This document shows, in pieces, positions 1 through 8,379 of a DNA stretch of 64,000 nucleotides; the first letter of the stretch is position 1; each line of letters opens with the position of its first letter. The notes under the pieces were generated by a model. It worked only from the letters and a program-made list of their open reading frames with translations, did not search any database and was not told the DNA's origin. Location of the stretch: contig JARKQG010000135.1 of the NCBI GenBank assembly GCA_029974035.1, forward strand, positions 13,208 through 77,207. The letters run 5' to 3'. Both the position numbers and the translations under genes were made by a program. The stretch comes from Eubacteriales bacterium. Lineage in GTDB: Bacteria > Bacillota_A > Clostridia > Christensenellales > Aristaeellaceae.

Positions 1-1
1 C

Positions 2-364
2 CAGAGCGACGTGCGCATCCGCGGCCACGCCATCGAATGCCGCATCAACGCGGAAAACCCCGCGGAGAACTTCCGGCCCTGCTGCGGAAGAATCGAGCTT
101 TTGCACATCCCCGGCGGTCCGTGGGTGCGCTTTGACACGGCGCTCTACCAGGGCTATCAGATGCCGCCCTACTACGATTCGATGGTGGGCAAGCTCATCG
201 TCCACGCCGCGACCCGGGCCGAGGCTGTCCGCAAGATGCGCGCGGCGCTGTGCGAGATGGTGATTGAGGGCATCGACCATACGGGGGAACTCCATCAGGA
301 CCTTCTGGGCGAGGACGCCTTTTTGGACGGAAGCTACACCACATCCTTCCTGGAGGAACGATAA
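2..364 (+). CDS. accC: Acetyl-CoA carboxylase biotin carboxylase subunit, C-terminal part only
   Basis: The window opens inside this gene, so only about the last 120 codons are present. Biotin carboxylase uses ATP and bicarbonate to carboxylate the biotin of the carrier protein, the first step of fatty-acid synthesis. Visible hallmarks are RGHAIECRINAENP near the left edge and PPYYDSMVGKLIVHA further on, both typical of the C-terminal domain that closes the active site and forms the dimer interface. The stop codon directly abuts the accD start, so the genes are co-transcribed and probably translationally coupled. The 5' part, and any accB upstream, lie outside the window. Confidence 0.95.
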   Translation, partial: QSDVRIRGHAIECRINAENPAENFRPCCGRIELLHIPGGPWVRFDTALYQGYQMPPYYDSMVGKLIVHAATRAEAVRKMRAALCEMVIEGIDHTGELHQDLLGEDAFLDGSYTTSFLEER

Positions 365-1201
365 ATGCTGCCCAAGTATCTTTTCGGCAAGCCCAAAAAC
401 GCGCTGGAGGGCGAGAGCCGGGTGCCCGAGGCGCTGACCGAATGCCCCGGCTGTAAGGCCCGCATCTCCGATGCGGACCTCGAGGAGAACCTTCACGTAT
501 GCCGCCGCTGCGGTGCGCACCTGCGCCTGGGGGCCAGAAAGCGCATCGCCATCACCGTGGACGCGGACAGCTTCCGGGAAACCGACCGGGACATCACCTC
601 GTCCAATCGGCTGAACTTTCCGGAGTACGACGATAAGCTCGAAAAGGCGCGGGCGATGAGCGGCGAAAATGAGGGCGTCGTGACCGGCACCGCCGCCATC
701 GGCGGCATCCGCTGCGCCGTGTTTGCGATGGACCCCAACTTCATGATGGGCTCCATGGGCACGGCGCTGGGCGAGAAGGTGACGCGCCTTTTTGAACGGG
801 CCGAGGCCGAGGGCCTGCCGGTGGTGGGCTTTACGCTCTCCGGCGGCGCGCGGGTGCAGGAGGGCATCCTGTCGCTGATGCAGATGGCCAAGACAAGCGG
901 CGCGGTGGAGCGGCACAGCCGCGCGGGCCTTCTCTACATCGCGGTGCTGACCGACCCGACCACCGGCGGCGTGGACGCCAGCTTTGCCACCCTGGGCGAC
1001 ATCCTGATTGCCGAGCCCAAGGCGCTGATCGGCTTTGCGGGTCCCCGCGTGATCGAGCAGACCATCCGTCAGAAGCTGCCTGCGGGCTTTCAGCGCGCGG
1101 AATTCCAGATGGAAAAGGGCTTTGTGGACATCATCTGCGACCGGCGGGCGCTTCGGGACCTGATCGGGCGCCTGCTGTCGCTGCATCAGGGGGTGGCCTG
1201 A
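365..1201 (+). CDS. accD: Acetyl-CoA carboxylase carboxyltransferase subunit beta
   Basis: 278 residues, the usual length. With AccA it moves the carboxyl group from carboxybiotin to acetyl-CoA, making malonyl-CoA in the cytoplasm. An N-terminal zinc ribbon is visible as C27-x2-C30 and C46-x2-C49. The crotonase-type carboxyltransferase fold follows, with GSMGTALGEKVTRLFERA and LSGGARVQEGILSLMQMAK. The ATG follows the accC stop immediately, and the TGA overlaps the accA ATG in a TGATG arrangement, so the two carboxyltransferase subunits are translationally coupled. Confidence 0.97.
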   Translation: MLPKYLFGKPKNALEGESRVPEALTECPGCKARISDADLEENLHVCRRCGAHLRLGARKRIAITVDADSFRETDRDITSSNRLNFPEYDDKLEKARAMSGENEGVVTGTAAIGGIRCAVFAMDPNFMMGSMGTALGEKVTRLFERAEAEGLPVVGFTLSGGARVQEGILSLMQMAKTSGAVERHSRAGLLYIAVLTDPTTGGVDASFATLGDILIAEPKALIGFAGPRVIEQTIRQKLPAGFQRAEFQMEKGFVDIICDRRALRDLIGRLLSLHQGVA

Positions 1202-1977
1202 TGGACGCATACGGCCGCGTACAGGCGGCGCGGGCCAAGAACCGCCAGACCGCGACGGACTTCATCCGCGCGGTGTTCGACGATTTTGTGGAACTGCACG
1301 GCGACCGCCGCTTCGCGGACGACCACGCCATCGTGGCGGGCATCGCCAGGCTCACCGGGCGGCCGGTCACGGTGATCGGCATTGAAAAGGGACGGGACAC
1401 CCAGGAGCGCGTCAAGCGCAACTTCGGTTCCGCCCACCCGGAGGGATACCACAAGGCCATTCGCCACTTCCGTCAGGCGGAGAAGTTTCGCAGGCCGGTG
1501 GTCTGTTTTGTGGATACCGCCGGGGCGTACTGCGGCATCGGCGCGGAGGAGCGCGGCCAGGGTCCGGCCATCGCCGAGAGCATTCGCACGCTGATGGGGC
1601 TGGCGGTTCCGGTCGTTTCGGTGATCATCGGCGAGGGCGGCTCCGGCGGCGCGCTGGCGCTGGCCGCCGCCAACGAGGTGTGGATGCTGGAAAACGCGGT
1701 GTACTCGGTGATTTCGCCGGAGGGTGCGGCCTCCATTATCTGGAAGGACGCCAAGCGCGTCCGGGAGGCCTCCGAATGCCTGAAGCTGACCGCCCGCGAC
1801 CTAAAGCAGCTGGGCGTGATCGAGCGGGTGTTCGAGGAGGGCGATACCGCCCTGACCAACGAACGCCTGAAAGGCGCGCTGGCGGAAACCCTGACCCATT
1901 ACGCCGGGATGGATGCTTCGGCGCTGGTTGAGCAGCGATACCGGAAATTCAGAGCCATCGGAGGGCAGGCGCTATGA
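1201..1977 (+). CDS. accA: Acetyl-CoA carboxylase carboxyltransferase subunit alpha
   Basis: 258 residues, the short form usual in Bacillota and shorter than the roughly 320 of proteobacterial AccA. It partners AccD in the carboxyltransferase half-reaction that forms malonyl-CoA. Diagnostic stretches are GRPVTVIGIEKG, FVDTAGAYCGIGAEERGQ and IGEGGSGGALALA, the oxyanion-hole and CoA-binding region of the family. The start overlaps the accD stop by one base, and the stop overlaps the downstream degV start (ATGA). The four genes therefore form one operon. Confidence 0.97.
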   Translation: MDAYGRVQAARAKNRQTATDFIRAVFDDFVELHGDRRFADDHAIVAGIARLTGRPVTVIGIEKGRDTQERVKRNFGSAHPEGYHKAIRHFRQAEKFRRPVVCFVDTAGAYCGIGAEERGQGPAIAESIRTLMGLAVPVVSVIIGEGGSGGALALAAANEVWMLENAVYSVISPEGAASIIWKDAKRVREASECLKLTARDLKQLGVIERVFEEGDTALTNERLKGALAETLTHYAGMDASALVEQRYRKFRAIGGQAL

Positions 1978-2813
1978 TCGCGATCGTGACCGACAGTTCG
2001 GCCCACCTGTTTCGGGAGGAAGCGGAGGCGCTGGGCATTACGGTGGTGCCCATGAACTATTCGCTGGAGGGAAAGCAGCCCTTCCTGGAAAGCTATATGG
2101 ATGAAAACGGCGATTATGAGCGCCTGGTGGAGTCAAACATCGAGCATTTGCGCACATCCCAGGCCGGCCTGGCGGCGTTTGCCGGCGTGTTTGCGGAGCT
2201 GATCGAATCCGGCGCGGACATTTTGTGCCTGACCATCTCCTCGCGCCTCAGCGGCACCTTCGGCAACGCCAGCATGGCCGCGCGGGAATTTCCCGCCGGG
2301 CGCATCCGGGTGGTGGATTCCCTGACCACCAGCGGCGGGCTCTACCAGATGTTGCTGGAGGGGCGCAGGCTGCTGAACGAGGGCAAATCGCTGGAGGAGA
2401 CCGCCGATCACCTCAACGCGCTGCGCGCCCGTGTGCGAATCACCTTCACCGTGGACGACATCACGCCGCTTCGCAAGAGCGGCCGTCTGGGCGGGGTGCG
2501 CCTCTCGATTTCGACCATTCTGAACATCCGGCCGGTGCTCCGCTGCATTGATGGCTCCATCGTGGCTACGGGCGTCGTCCGCGGGCGGGGCGAGCAGCTC
2601 AAGACGCTGGTGGACAGCCTGCCCAAGACGCCCTGCGACTGCCTGGTGGAGGGCTTCCTCGCGAAGGAACAGATGGCGGCGCTCAAGGCCAGGGTGGAGG
2701 CCCGGGGGCACCGGGCGCAGGTGCGCCCCATCGGGCCGGTGCTGGGCATCCATCTGGGGCGCGGCTGCCTGGGCGTCAGCTGGATTGACCGCGCCGAAAG
2801 CTCCGGCGCCTGA
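1974..2813 (+). CDS. DegV family protein (fatty-acid binding, FakB-like)
   Basis: 279 residues, full length for the family. DegV/FakB proteins bind one fatty acid between two domains, and some hand it to the kinase FakA for phosphorylation. Family marks are the N-terminal VTDSSAHL, the TISSRLSGTFGNA motif and RKSGRLGG. The start overlaps the accA stop by four bases, so it is the last gene of the carboxylase operon, which suits a role in fatty-acid handling. No fakA-like gene is visible here, so the specific function is inference. Confidence 0.9.
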   Translation: MIAIVTDSSAHLFREEAEALGITVVPMNYSLEGKQPFLESYMDENGDYERLVESNIEHLRTSQAGLAAFAGVFAELIESGADILCLTISSRLSGTFGNASMAAREFPAGRIRVVDSLTTSGGLYQMLLEGRRLLNEGKSLEETADHLNALRARVRITFTVDDITPLRKSGRLGGVRLSISTILNIRPVLRCIDGSIVATGVVRGRGEQLKTLVDSLPKTPCDCLVEGFLAKEQMAALKARVEARGHRAQVRPIGPVLGIHLGRGCLGVSWIDRAESSGA

Positions 2814-2835
2814 CGCGCGCGGCCCGTCTTTCAAC

Positions 2836-2863
2836 GCCCCTCCCGCAATCAAGCGGGAGGGGC
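2836..2863 (+). terminator. GC-rich hairpin closing the acc-degV operon
   Basis: A perfect 11-bp inverted repeat (2836-2846 and 2853-2863) with a 6-base loop lies 23 bases after the degV stop. No T-run follows, so it is either a weak terminator or an mRNA 3' end stabiliser. A new promoter follows at 2933. Confidence 0.6.
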
Positions 2864-2932
2864 GCCGTGCTGAGTGCGTGGCGCCGCCCGGGTTAAAAAC
2901 CGGATACACACCCCTTGCGGCGGTGTTTGGTA

Positions 2933-2961
2933 TTGCAATTCGACACCCCATCTGATAAAAT
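2933..2961 (+). promoter_or_regulatory. Sigma-A type promoter of the flavin/Rnf-like operon
   Basis: TTGCAA at 2933-2938 and TAAAAT at 2956-2961 are separated by 17 bases. Transcription would begin about 2967-2970. That leaves almost no 5' leader before the ATG at 2971, while the in-frame ATG at 2998 would have a leader of about 30 bases. Confidence 0.6.
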
Positions 2962-2970
2962 ATTACCGAT

Positions 2971-3366
2971 ATGGCGGACGCGAAGAAGAAATTGCCGATG
3001 ACGGGTCGGGATATAATCCTCGCGCTGGCGGTGGTTGCCGCGGCGCTGGTTCTTTATTTCATTTTCGGGCGCGCGCATCCCGCCGGCGCTGCGTATGTGA
3101 ACGTCTACATCGGAAACGGCGGCGAGCCCTACCGGCACGTGCCGCTCAGTGAGGACGCGACCATACGCATCGATCAGGGCGATGGAAGGATCAATGTGGT
3201 GGAAATCAAGGATGGCGGCGTTTCGATGGCCTACTCCACCTGCGCCAATCAGGACTGCGTTCACCAGGGCGTCGTCACGGACGAGAGCCGCAAGCATCGC
3301 CCGCTGGGGGACTGGATCGTCTGCCTGCCCAACGGCGTGTCGATTGAGCTGGCGGAGGGTCCATGA
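2971..3366 (+). CDS. NusG domain II-like membrane-anchored protein
   Basis: 131 residues: one transmembrane helix at about 13-32, then an extracytoplasmic domain resembling NusG domain II. The family signature is the cysteine pair in CANQDC and the later IVCLPN motif. Its function is unknown, but such genes commonly precede Gx-transporter, apbE and FMN-binding genes in Bacillota, which is the arrangement here. The start is uncertain. The ATG at 2971 sits about 9 bases after the -10 box with no Shine-Dalgarno site, so it would be read leaderless. ATG 2998 would remove 9 residues and keep the membrane helix. It overlaps the next gene by four bases. Confidence 0.8.
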   Translation: MADAKKKLPMTGRDIILALAVVAAALVLYFIFGRAHPAGAAYVNVYIGNGGEPYRHVPLSEDATIRIDQGDGRINVVEIKDGGVSMAYSTCANQDCVHQGVVTDESRKHRPLGDWIVCLPNGVSIELAEGP

Positions 3367-3869
3367 GCACCCGAACGCTTTCCAGAATGGCGCTTCTGTC
3401 GTCCGCCATGCTGGTGCTCTCCTACATCGAGCGGCAGATTCCCGCGGTTTCGGCAATTCCCGGCATCCGGCTGGGGTTGGCCAATACGGTATTGCTCTAC
3501 GCGATCTATCTGATGCGCCCCAAGGCCGCGTGGGCGCTGATGGTCGTCAAGGTGGGCATCGCGGGGCTGGTGTACATGAACGGCATGGCCATGGCCTTCA
3601 GCCTCGGCGGCGGCGCGCTGAGCCTCGCCGTGATGTACCTGGCAAGGCGCGTGAAGGGCATTTCCATCGTCGGCGTATCCATCCTGGGCGCGGTGTTTCA
3701 CATCGCGGGGCAGTTGGGTACGGCCGCGCTGATCGTCCACGTCCGGGCGGACGCGCTGATGGCCGTGCTGCCGCTGTATATGGCGCTTTCCGCCGCCACG
3801 GGTTTGATTACCGGAATTGCGGCAAAATACGTAAACGCTGCGCTTGAGAAATCGGGGTGGACCAAATGA
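3363..3869 (+). CDS. Gx transporter family / heptaprenyl diphosphate synthase component I-like membrane protein
   Basis: 168 residues with about five hydrophobic segments and the family motif IPGIRLGLANTV. Members were named after component I of heptaprenyl diphosphate synthase, but they are integral membrane proteins resembling ECF substrate-binding subunits. The position between the NusG-II protein and apbE, with four-base overlaps on both sides, suggests a role in moving a flavin or quinone precursor for the Rnf-like complex. That role is inference. No catalytic prenyltransferase subunit is seen nearby. Confidence 0.8.
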   Translation: MSTRTLSRMALLSSAMLVLSYIERQIPAVSAIPGIRLGLANTVLLYAIYLMRPKAAWALMVVKVGIAGLVYMNGMAMAFSLGGGALSLAVMYLARRVKGISIVGVSILGAVFHIAGQLGTAALIVHVRADALMAVLPLYMALSAATGLITGIAAKYVNAALEKSGWTK

Positions 3870-4852
3870 TCAAAAAACTGCTGGCGCTTTGCCTCGCGCT
3901 GACGCTGCTCGGCGGCTGTCAGACATCCAGGGCGCTGGAGAAAAAATCGGTGGTCGGGTTTTATTTTGACACGGTGATCACGCTTTCGGCCTACGTTGAG
4001 GATGACGCGCCCCTCAAAGAGGCGCTGGACGAATGCGCCCGGTACGAGAAGCTGTTTTCAAGGACCGTGGAGGGCAGCGACGTATGGCGCATCAACGAGG
4101 CGGGCGGCCCCATCGCGGTTGCGCCCGAAACGGCGGAGATGCTCCGGGAGGGGCTGAAGATCAGCGAAGCCTCCGGGGGCGCCTTTGATCCGACGGTGGA
4201 GCCGGAAACGAAGCTGTGGAATTTTTCCGCGGAAACCCCGGCGCTGCCGGACGCGCAGGCGCTGGCGGAAGCCGCGACCCATGTGGACTACCGCAAGTTG
4301 GTCCTGGACGGCGATACCGTGTCGCTGCCCGACGACATGGGGCTGGATCTGGGCGGCATTGCGAAGGGCTATATCGCCGACCGGCTGTCCGAATTTCTGC
4401 GCGCGCGGGGCGTGTCCAGCGCGCTGATCAACCTGGGCGGCAACGTGCTGACCATTGGCCGCCGTGCCACCGACGACCAGCCTTGGGTGGTGGGCATCCA
4501 GGACCCCGAGGCCGAGGGCGGCGCCAACAAGGTGACCTTCCGCGCCGAGAATCTTTCGGTGGTCACCAGCGGCAACTATCAGCGGTTCTTCATTATGAAT
4601 GGCATCCGTTATCATCACCTGCTGGACCCGGCGACGGGCTGGCCGGTGGAAAACGGTCTGGATTCCGTCACCATCCTTTCGGAGAGCTCCGCGGTGGGCG
4701 ACGCCCTGTCCACCGCCTGCTATGTGCTGGGGCTCGACAAGGGGATGGAGCTGGTCAAACAGTATGACGGGGTTGACGCGGTTTTCATCGGCACCGACGG
4801 TTCGGTGACCATGACGGATGGCGCAAAGGCGCTCGTCGCTGACGAGCCCTAA
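3866..4852 (+). CDS. apbE: FAD:protein FMN transferase (lipoprotein)
   Basis: 328 residues from ATG 3866, which overlaps the previous stop (ATGA); an upstream in-frame GTG at 3857 is less likely. ApbE moves FMN from FAD onto a threonine in S-G-A-T-like motifs of RnfG and RnfD outside the membrane, using magnesium. The N-terminus is a lipoprotein signal with lipobox LGGC (Cys18). Family motifs are FDTVITLSAY, DLGGIAKGYIAD, INLGGNV, TSGNYQRFF and HLLDPATGWPV. Its targets are encoded directly downstream, RnfG at 4870 and RnfD at 6864. Confidence 0.95.
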   Translation: MIKKLLALCLALTLLGGCQTSRALEKKSVVGFYFDTVITLSAYVEDDAPLKEALDECARYEKLFSRTVEGSDVWRINEAGGPIAVAPETAEMLREGLKISEASGGAFDPTVEPETKLWNFSAETPALPDAQALAEAATHVDYRKLVLDGDTVSLPDDMGLDLGGIAKGYIADRLSEFLRARGVSSALINLGGNVLTIGRRATDDQPWVVGIQDPEAEGGANKVTFRAENLSVVTSGNYQRFFIMNGIRYHHLLDPATGWPVENGLDSVTILSESSAVGDALSTACYVLGLDKGMELVKQYDGVDAVFIGTDGSVTMTDGAKALVADEP

Positions 4853-4869
4853 ACTCGAGGAGGCGTAAC

Positions 4870-5529
4870 ATGGAAAAGCAAATGCCGGTATGGGCGTCGG
4901 TTCTGGTGATCGCGGTGGTGTCGGCCCTGCTGCTCGTATCCACCCACCTGGTGACTCAGGTCTACGCGCTGCCCGAAGGCACCGTCGGCAAGGACAGCCC
5001 CCAGGGCGCGGCGATGGCCGCGGCCGAGCAGTTTGTGCCCGTGGAGCTCGCCGCGGACACCGGCCTTGACAGCTGCTATGAGGGTCGGGCCGACGGCCAG
5101 ACCGTGGGGTACGTTGCCCAGGCCACCGTCAAGGGCTACGGCGGTCCGGTTGAGCTGGTGGTAGGCATGGATATGAACGGCGCGCTGACCGGCATCAGCG
5201 TGGGCGGTGAGCAGTTTAACGAAACACCGGGTCTGGGCGCCAAGGCCAAGGATGCCGAATTTACGGATCAGTTTGTCGGCCTTAAGACGCCGGTCGGCCT
5301 GGGGCAGGGCGGCGCAGCCGACGATTCGGCGGATGCAGCCTCCAGCGCCACGGCGGACGCGTCCTCCAGCGCGACGACGGAGACCCCGGCGGCCGCGACC
5401 CCGGCCGCGGAGGCCGCCTCCACCGTCGATGCGATCAGCGGGGCGACGATTACCTCCACCGCGGTGGTGAACGGCGTCAACCAGTGCGCGGAATTCATGA
5501 ATACCCTGCTGGCCAGCAGGAACGGCTAA
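4870..5529 (+). CDS. rnfG: Rnf complex subunit G (FMN-binding)
   Basis: 219 residues. RnfG is anchored by one N-terminal helix (about 9-31) and carries covalent FMN on the threonine of its S-G-A-T motif, visible here as AISGATITST at about residues 196-205. Just before that motif, roughly residues 150-193, lies a low-complexity stretch almost entirely of Ala, Ser, Thr, Pro, Glu and Asp. Other RnfG proteins have an ordered segment there. A good Shine-Dalgarno (GAGGAGG) precedes the ATG, and the gene follows apbE by 17 bases. Confidence 0.92.
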   Translation: MEKQMPVWASVLVIAVVSALLLVSTHLVTQVYALPEGTVGKDSPQGAAMAAAEQFVPVELAADTGLDSCYEGRADGQTVGYVAQATVKGYGGPVELVVGMDMNGALTGISVGGEQFNETPGLGAKAKDAEFTDQFVGLKTPVGLGQGGAADDSADAASSATADASSSATTETPAAATPAAEAASTVDAISGATITSTAVVNGVNQCAEFMNTLLASRNG

Positions 5530-5556
5530 GGCCAGACGGGAGGCGTGAAATAGATC

Positions 5557-6867
5557 ATGCATAAGAGCAAATTCTGGGGTGGTGTCCATCCGCTGGGCGG
5601 GGAGGGCTCCGGCAAGGGGCCGACGAAAAACCTGTCCACGGAGGCGTTTGCCCCCAAGTCGGTGCGCATCCCGATGAACATGCATCTGGGCGCGCCGTCC
5701 AGCCCCTGCGTCCAAAAGGGCGACCGCGTGCGGATCGGCCAGCTGATTGCGGAAGCGGTGGGCCCGCTGGGCGTCAAGGTGCACGCCAGCGTATCCGGCG
5801 TTGTGACCGACGTCCGGGCGGCGTCGGGCGGTGAACCCGCCAGCATCGCCATTGAAAACGACTTTGCAAACGAGTGGGTTGAGCTGACACCCCTTTGCGA
5901 TGTGGAGACCTGCGAGACCGAGGCCATTTTGCCCGCCATTCAAGCGGCGGGGCTGTGCGGCATGGGCGGCGCGGGCTTTCCCACCCACGTCAAGATGTGT
6001 ATTCCCTGCGGCGACCTGTGCGAAATGGTGATTCTGAACGGCGCGGAGTGCGAAACCCACCTGACCAGCGACCATCGCCTGATGGTGGAGCAGCCCGATC
6101 GCGTGGTGGCGGGCCTCGTCGCCGCGATGCGCGCCTTCGGGTCCGGAAAGGGCATTATCGCCATTGAGGACAACAAGCCCGACGCCATTGAGGCGATCCG
6201 CAAAGCCGCGGAGGGCAAGCGCGGCATCACCGTCAAGGCACTGGCCACACGCTACCCGCAGGGCGGTGAGAAGCAGCTGATTCAGGCGGTGGCGGGCCGG
6301 GAAGTCCCGGCCGGCAAGCTGCCCATCGACGCGGGCGTGGTGGTCATCAACGTGGCCTCTTCGGCGGCCATCGCCGATGCGGTGGAAAAGGGAAGGCCGC
6401 TGGTGGACCGCATCATCACCGTAACCGGCCGCGTGAAGCGGCCCGCCAACCTTCGGGTGCCCATCGGCGCGTCCGTGGGCGAGATTCTGGACTTCTGCGG
6501 CGGCGTCGAGGCGGGGGCAAAGGTCGTGCTGGGCGGCGCGATGATGGGCCCCTGCGCCGCCGGGCCGGAGACGCCCATCGGCAAGGGGACCGGCGGCATC
6601 GTGGTCTACCGGCCCGAGGACGTGCCCGATCCCACGCCCTGCATCCGGTGCGGCCGCTGTACCGAGGTGTGCCCCATCGGCCTCGTGCCCTATGAAATGG
6701 AGGGCTTCATCCTCGCCAAAAGGCTGGGCGACGCGGAGAAAATCGGCGTGATGGACTGCATCCTCTGCGGCTGCTGCTCCTACATCTGTCCGGCCCGGCG
6801 GCACCTGACCCCCGCATTCCGGGATGCCCGCGGGCAGATCCTTGCGGAAAGGAGAAAGCAGAAATGA
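5557..6867 (+). CDS. rnfC: Rnf complex subunit C (NADH/FMN and 4Fe-4S subunit)
   Basis: 436 residues, normal for RnfC. In a standard Rnf complex this peripheral cytoplasmic subunit takes electrons from or gives them to NADH through FMN and two 4Fe-4S clusters. The glycine-rich nucleotide loop is GMGGAGFPTHVK, followed by LNGAECETHLTSDHR. Both cluster motifs are intact near the C-terminus: CIRCGRCTEVCP and CILCGCCSYICP. The stop overlaps the rnfD start by four bases. Its normal partner RnfB is not encoded anywhere in this cluster. Confidence 0.95.
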   Translation: MHKSKFWGGVHPLGGEGSGKGPTKNLSTEAFAPKSVRIPMNMHLGAPSSPCVQKGDRVRIGQLIAEAVGPLGVKVHASVSGVVTDVRAASGGEPASIAIENDFANEWVELTPLCDVETCETEAILPAIQAAGLCGMGGAGFPTHVKMCIPCGDLCEMVILNGAECETHLTSDHRLMVEQPDRVVAGLVAAMRAFGSGKGIIAIEDNKPDAIEAIRKAAEGKRGITVKALATRYPQGGEKQLIQAVAGREVPAGKLPIDAGVVVINVASSAAIADAVEKGRPLVDRIITVTGRVKRPANLRVPIGASVGEILDFCGGVEAGAKVVLGGAMMGPCAAGPETPIGKGTGGIVVYRPEDVPDPTPCIRCGRCTEVCPIGLVPYEMEGFILAKRLGDAEKIGVMDCILCGCCSYICPARRHLTPAFRDARGQILAERRKQK

Positions 6868-7772
6868 AATACTTCGTTTCAAACCCGCCGCACGTGCTCT
6901 CGCCCGTTTCTACCCAGAGGCTGATGCTCAACGTACTGCTCTCCCTGGTGCCCTGCGCGGCGCTGGGCGTGTACAACTTCGGGCTGCCCGCGCTGTGGGT
7001 GCTGCTGGTCTCCGCCGCCGCTGCCGCTGTGGCGGAGGCACTCTGGCAGGCGCTGACGCACAGGCCCGTCCGGGTGGGCGACCTGTCCGCGCTGGTGACG
7101 GGGTTTTTGCTGGGCCTCACGCTCCCGCCCTCCACGCCGCTGTGGATGGCGGCGGTGGGCAGCGCGTTTTCGATCATCGTGGCAAAGCAGTTCTTTGGCG
7201 GCCTGGGCCACAATTTCATGAACCCCGCGCTGGTCGGCCGTGCGATGCTTCTGGTCTCCTGGCCCGCCGCGATGAGCCTTTACGTGGCGCCGGGCGCGGA
7301 CGCCGTATCCTCGGCTACGCCGCTGGCCCAGAGCTTCTCTTGGACGGACCTTTTCATGGGCAACATCCCCGGCACCATCGGCGAGGTCAGCAAGCTGATG
7401 ATCCTGGCGGGGCTCGTGTGGCTCCTGGTCACCCGCACCATCAGCATCCGGATTCCGCTGTCTATGGTCGCGGGCGCCTGCCTCGCCGCCTGGGCGGTGG
7501 GGGAGAACCCGCTCTCCGCGATGCTCTCGGGCGGGTTGCTGTTTGCCGCGGTGTTCATGGCGACGGATTACGTATCCGGCCCGCGTCCCGGCCCGGGGCA
7601 GTGGGTGTTTGGTCTCGGATGCGGCGTGCTGACGGTTCTGATGCGGCGCTTTGGCACCTATCCCGAGGGCGTGACCTTTGCGATCCTTACGATGAATGCG
7701 CTGACGCCGCTGATCGACCGGTGGATCCGGCCGCGCATCTACGGCCACAAGAGGAGGGAGCGCCATGCATAG
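6864..7772 (+). CDS. rnfD: Rnf complex subunit D (FMN-bearing membrane subunit)
   Basis: 302 residues with about eight to ten membrane helices. RnfD is a core membrane subunit of the ion-pumping complex with covalent FMN on a threonine. The attachment motif appears as SSATPLAQ with Thr152. The conserved GGLGHNFMNPALVGRAML is also present, and the start MKYFVSNPPHVLS is typical. Four-base overlap with rnfC and eight-base overlap with the next gene indicate tight coupling. Confidence 0.94.
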   Translation: MKYFVSNPPHVLSPVSTQRLMLNVLLSLVPCAALGVYNFGLPALWVLLVSAAAAAVAEALWQALTHRPVRVGDLSALVTGFLLGLTLPPSTPLWMAAVGSAFSIIVAKQFFGGLGHNFMNPALVGRAMLLVSWPAAMSLYVAPGADAVSSATPLAQSFSWTDLFMGNIPGTIGEVSKLMILAGLVWLLVTRTISIRIPLSMVAGACLAAWAVGENPLSAMLSGGLLFAAVFMATDYVSGPRPGPGQWVFGLGCGVLTVLMRRFGTYPEGVTFAILTMNALTPLIDRWIRPRIYGHKRRERHA

Positions 7773-8379
7773 GGATTTGGTCGGCGCGCGGCCGGACGCC
7801 GCGTCCCGGAAATTTGGCCTTGCCGAGCTGGCGCTGGCGGCGCTGCCCGCAGTGGCGGTGGCGAATACCGGCATGAACGGGCTCGTTCTCGGCGGGAGCG
7901 TGCTGGTGACGTCGGCGGGCGTCAGTCTATTGTTGTCGGCGGTGTGGAAGCTCATCCGCGAGGAGCACCGCGGGGTCGCGCTCTGGCTCTTTGCGGCCAC
8001 CGTGGCTTCGATGGTTCAAATGATCATGACGGTGGCACAGCCCCGCCTTGCCTCGCCGCTGGGGCTCTATCTGACGCTGGTTCCCTTTCTCTGCGCGCTG
8101 ATGGCCTACCCCGAGGTGCATGACGGTGGCCGCGGCGCAGGCGGCTCGCTTGGCCGCGCGCTGGCGCGCGGCGCGGCATACCTCGCGGCGCTGACGGGGA
8201 TCGGATGCCTCCGCGAGGTGCTGGGAAGCGGCGCGGTCTTCGGCGTCAGCCTGGGCGATTCGTTCCAGCCGATGCGCATGCTTTCGTCCGCGCCGGGCGG
8301 ATTTCTCGTCGCCGGCGTGGTTCTGGCGGTCGTCCGCGCACTGATGCCCAAGCGCGGGAAGGGAGGGGAGGACGCATGA
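7765..8379 (+). CDS. RnfE-like membrane subunit lacking one cluster cysteine
   Basis: 204 residues with about six helices; position and weak similarity identify it as RnfE/NqrD-like. Normal RnfE has LGLCP in the first helix and a VNC/TNC motif in the fourth, each giving one cysteine to a 2Fe-2S cluster shared with RnfA. Here the first reads LAALP, with Leu27 in place of Cys. The second cysteine survives as FLC (Cys110), without the usual following GRAEAFA. NGLVLG and CLREVLGSG match the family elsewhere. It is more diverged than RnfC or RnfD, so the biochemical role is uncertain. Confidence 0.78.
   Translation: MHRDLVGARPDAASRKFGLAELALAALPAVAVANTGMNGLVLGGSVLVTSAGVSLLLSAVWKLIREEHRGVALWLFAATVASMVQMIMTVAQPRLASPLGLYLTLVPFLCALMAYPEVHDGGRGAGGSLGRALARGAAYLAALTGIGCLREVLGSGAVFGVSLGDSFQPMRMLSSAPGGFLVAGVVLAVVRALMPKRGKGGEDA

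Noticed and set aside
4849..6882. 677-codon open frame on the minus strand
   Set aside because: It covers rnfG and rnfC on the opposite strand; the translation is His/Gly/Arg-rich shadow sequence without a ribosome-binding site.
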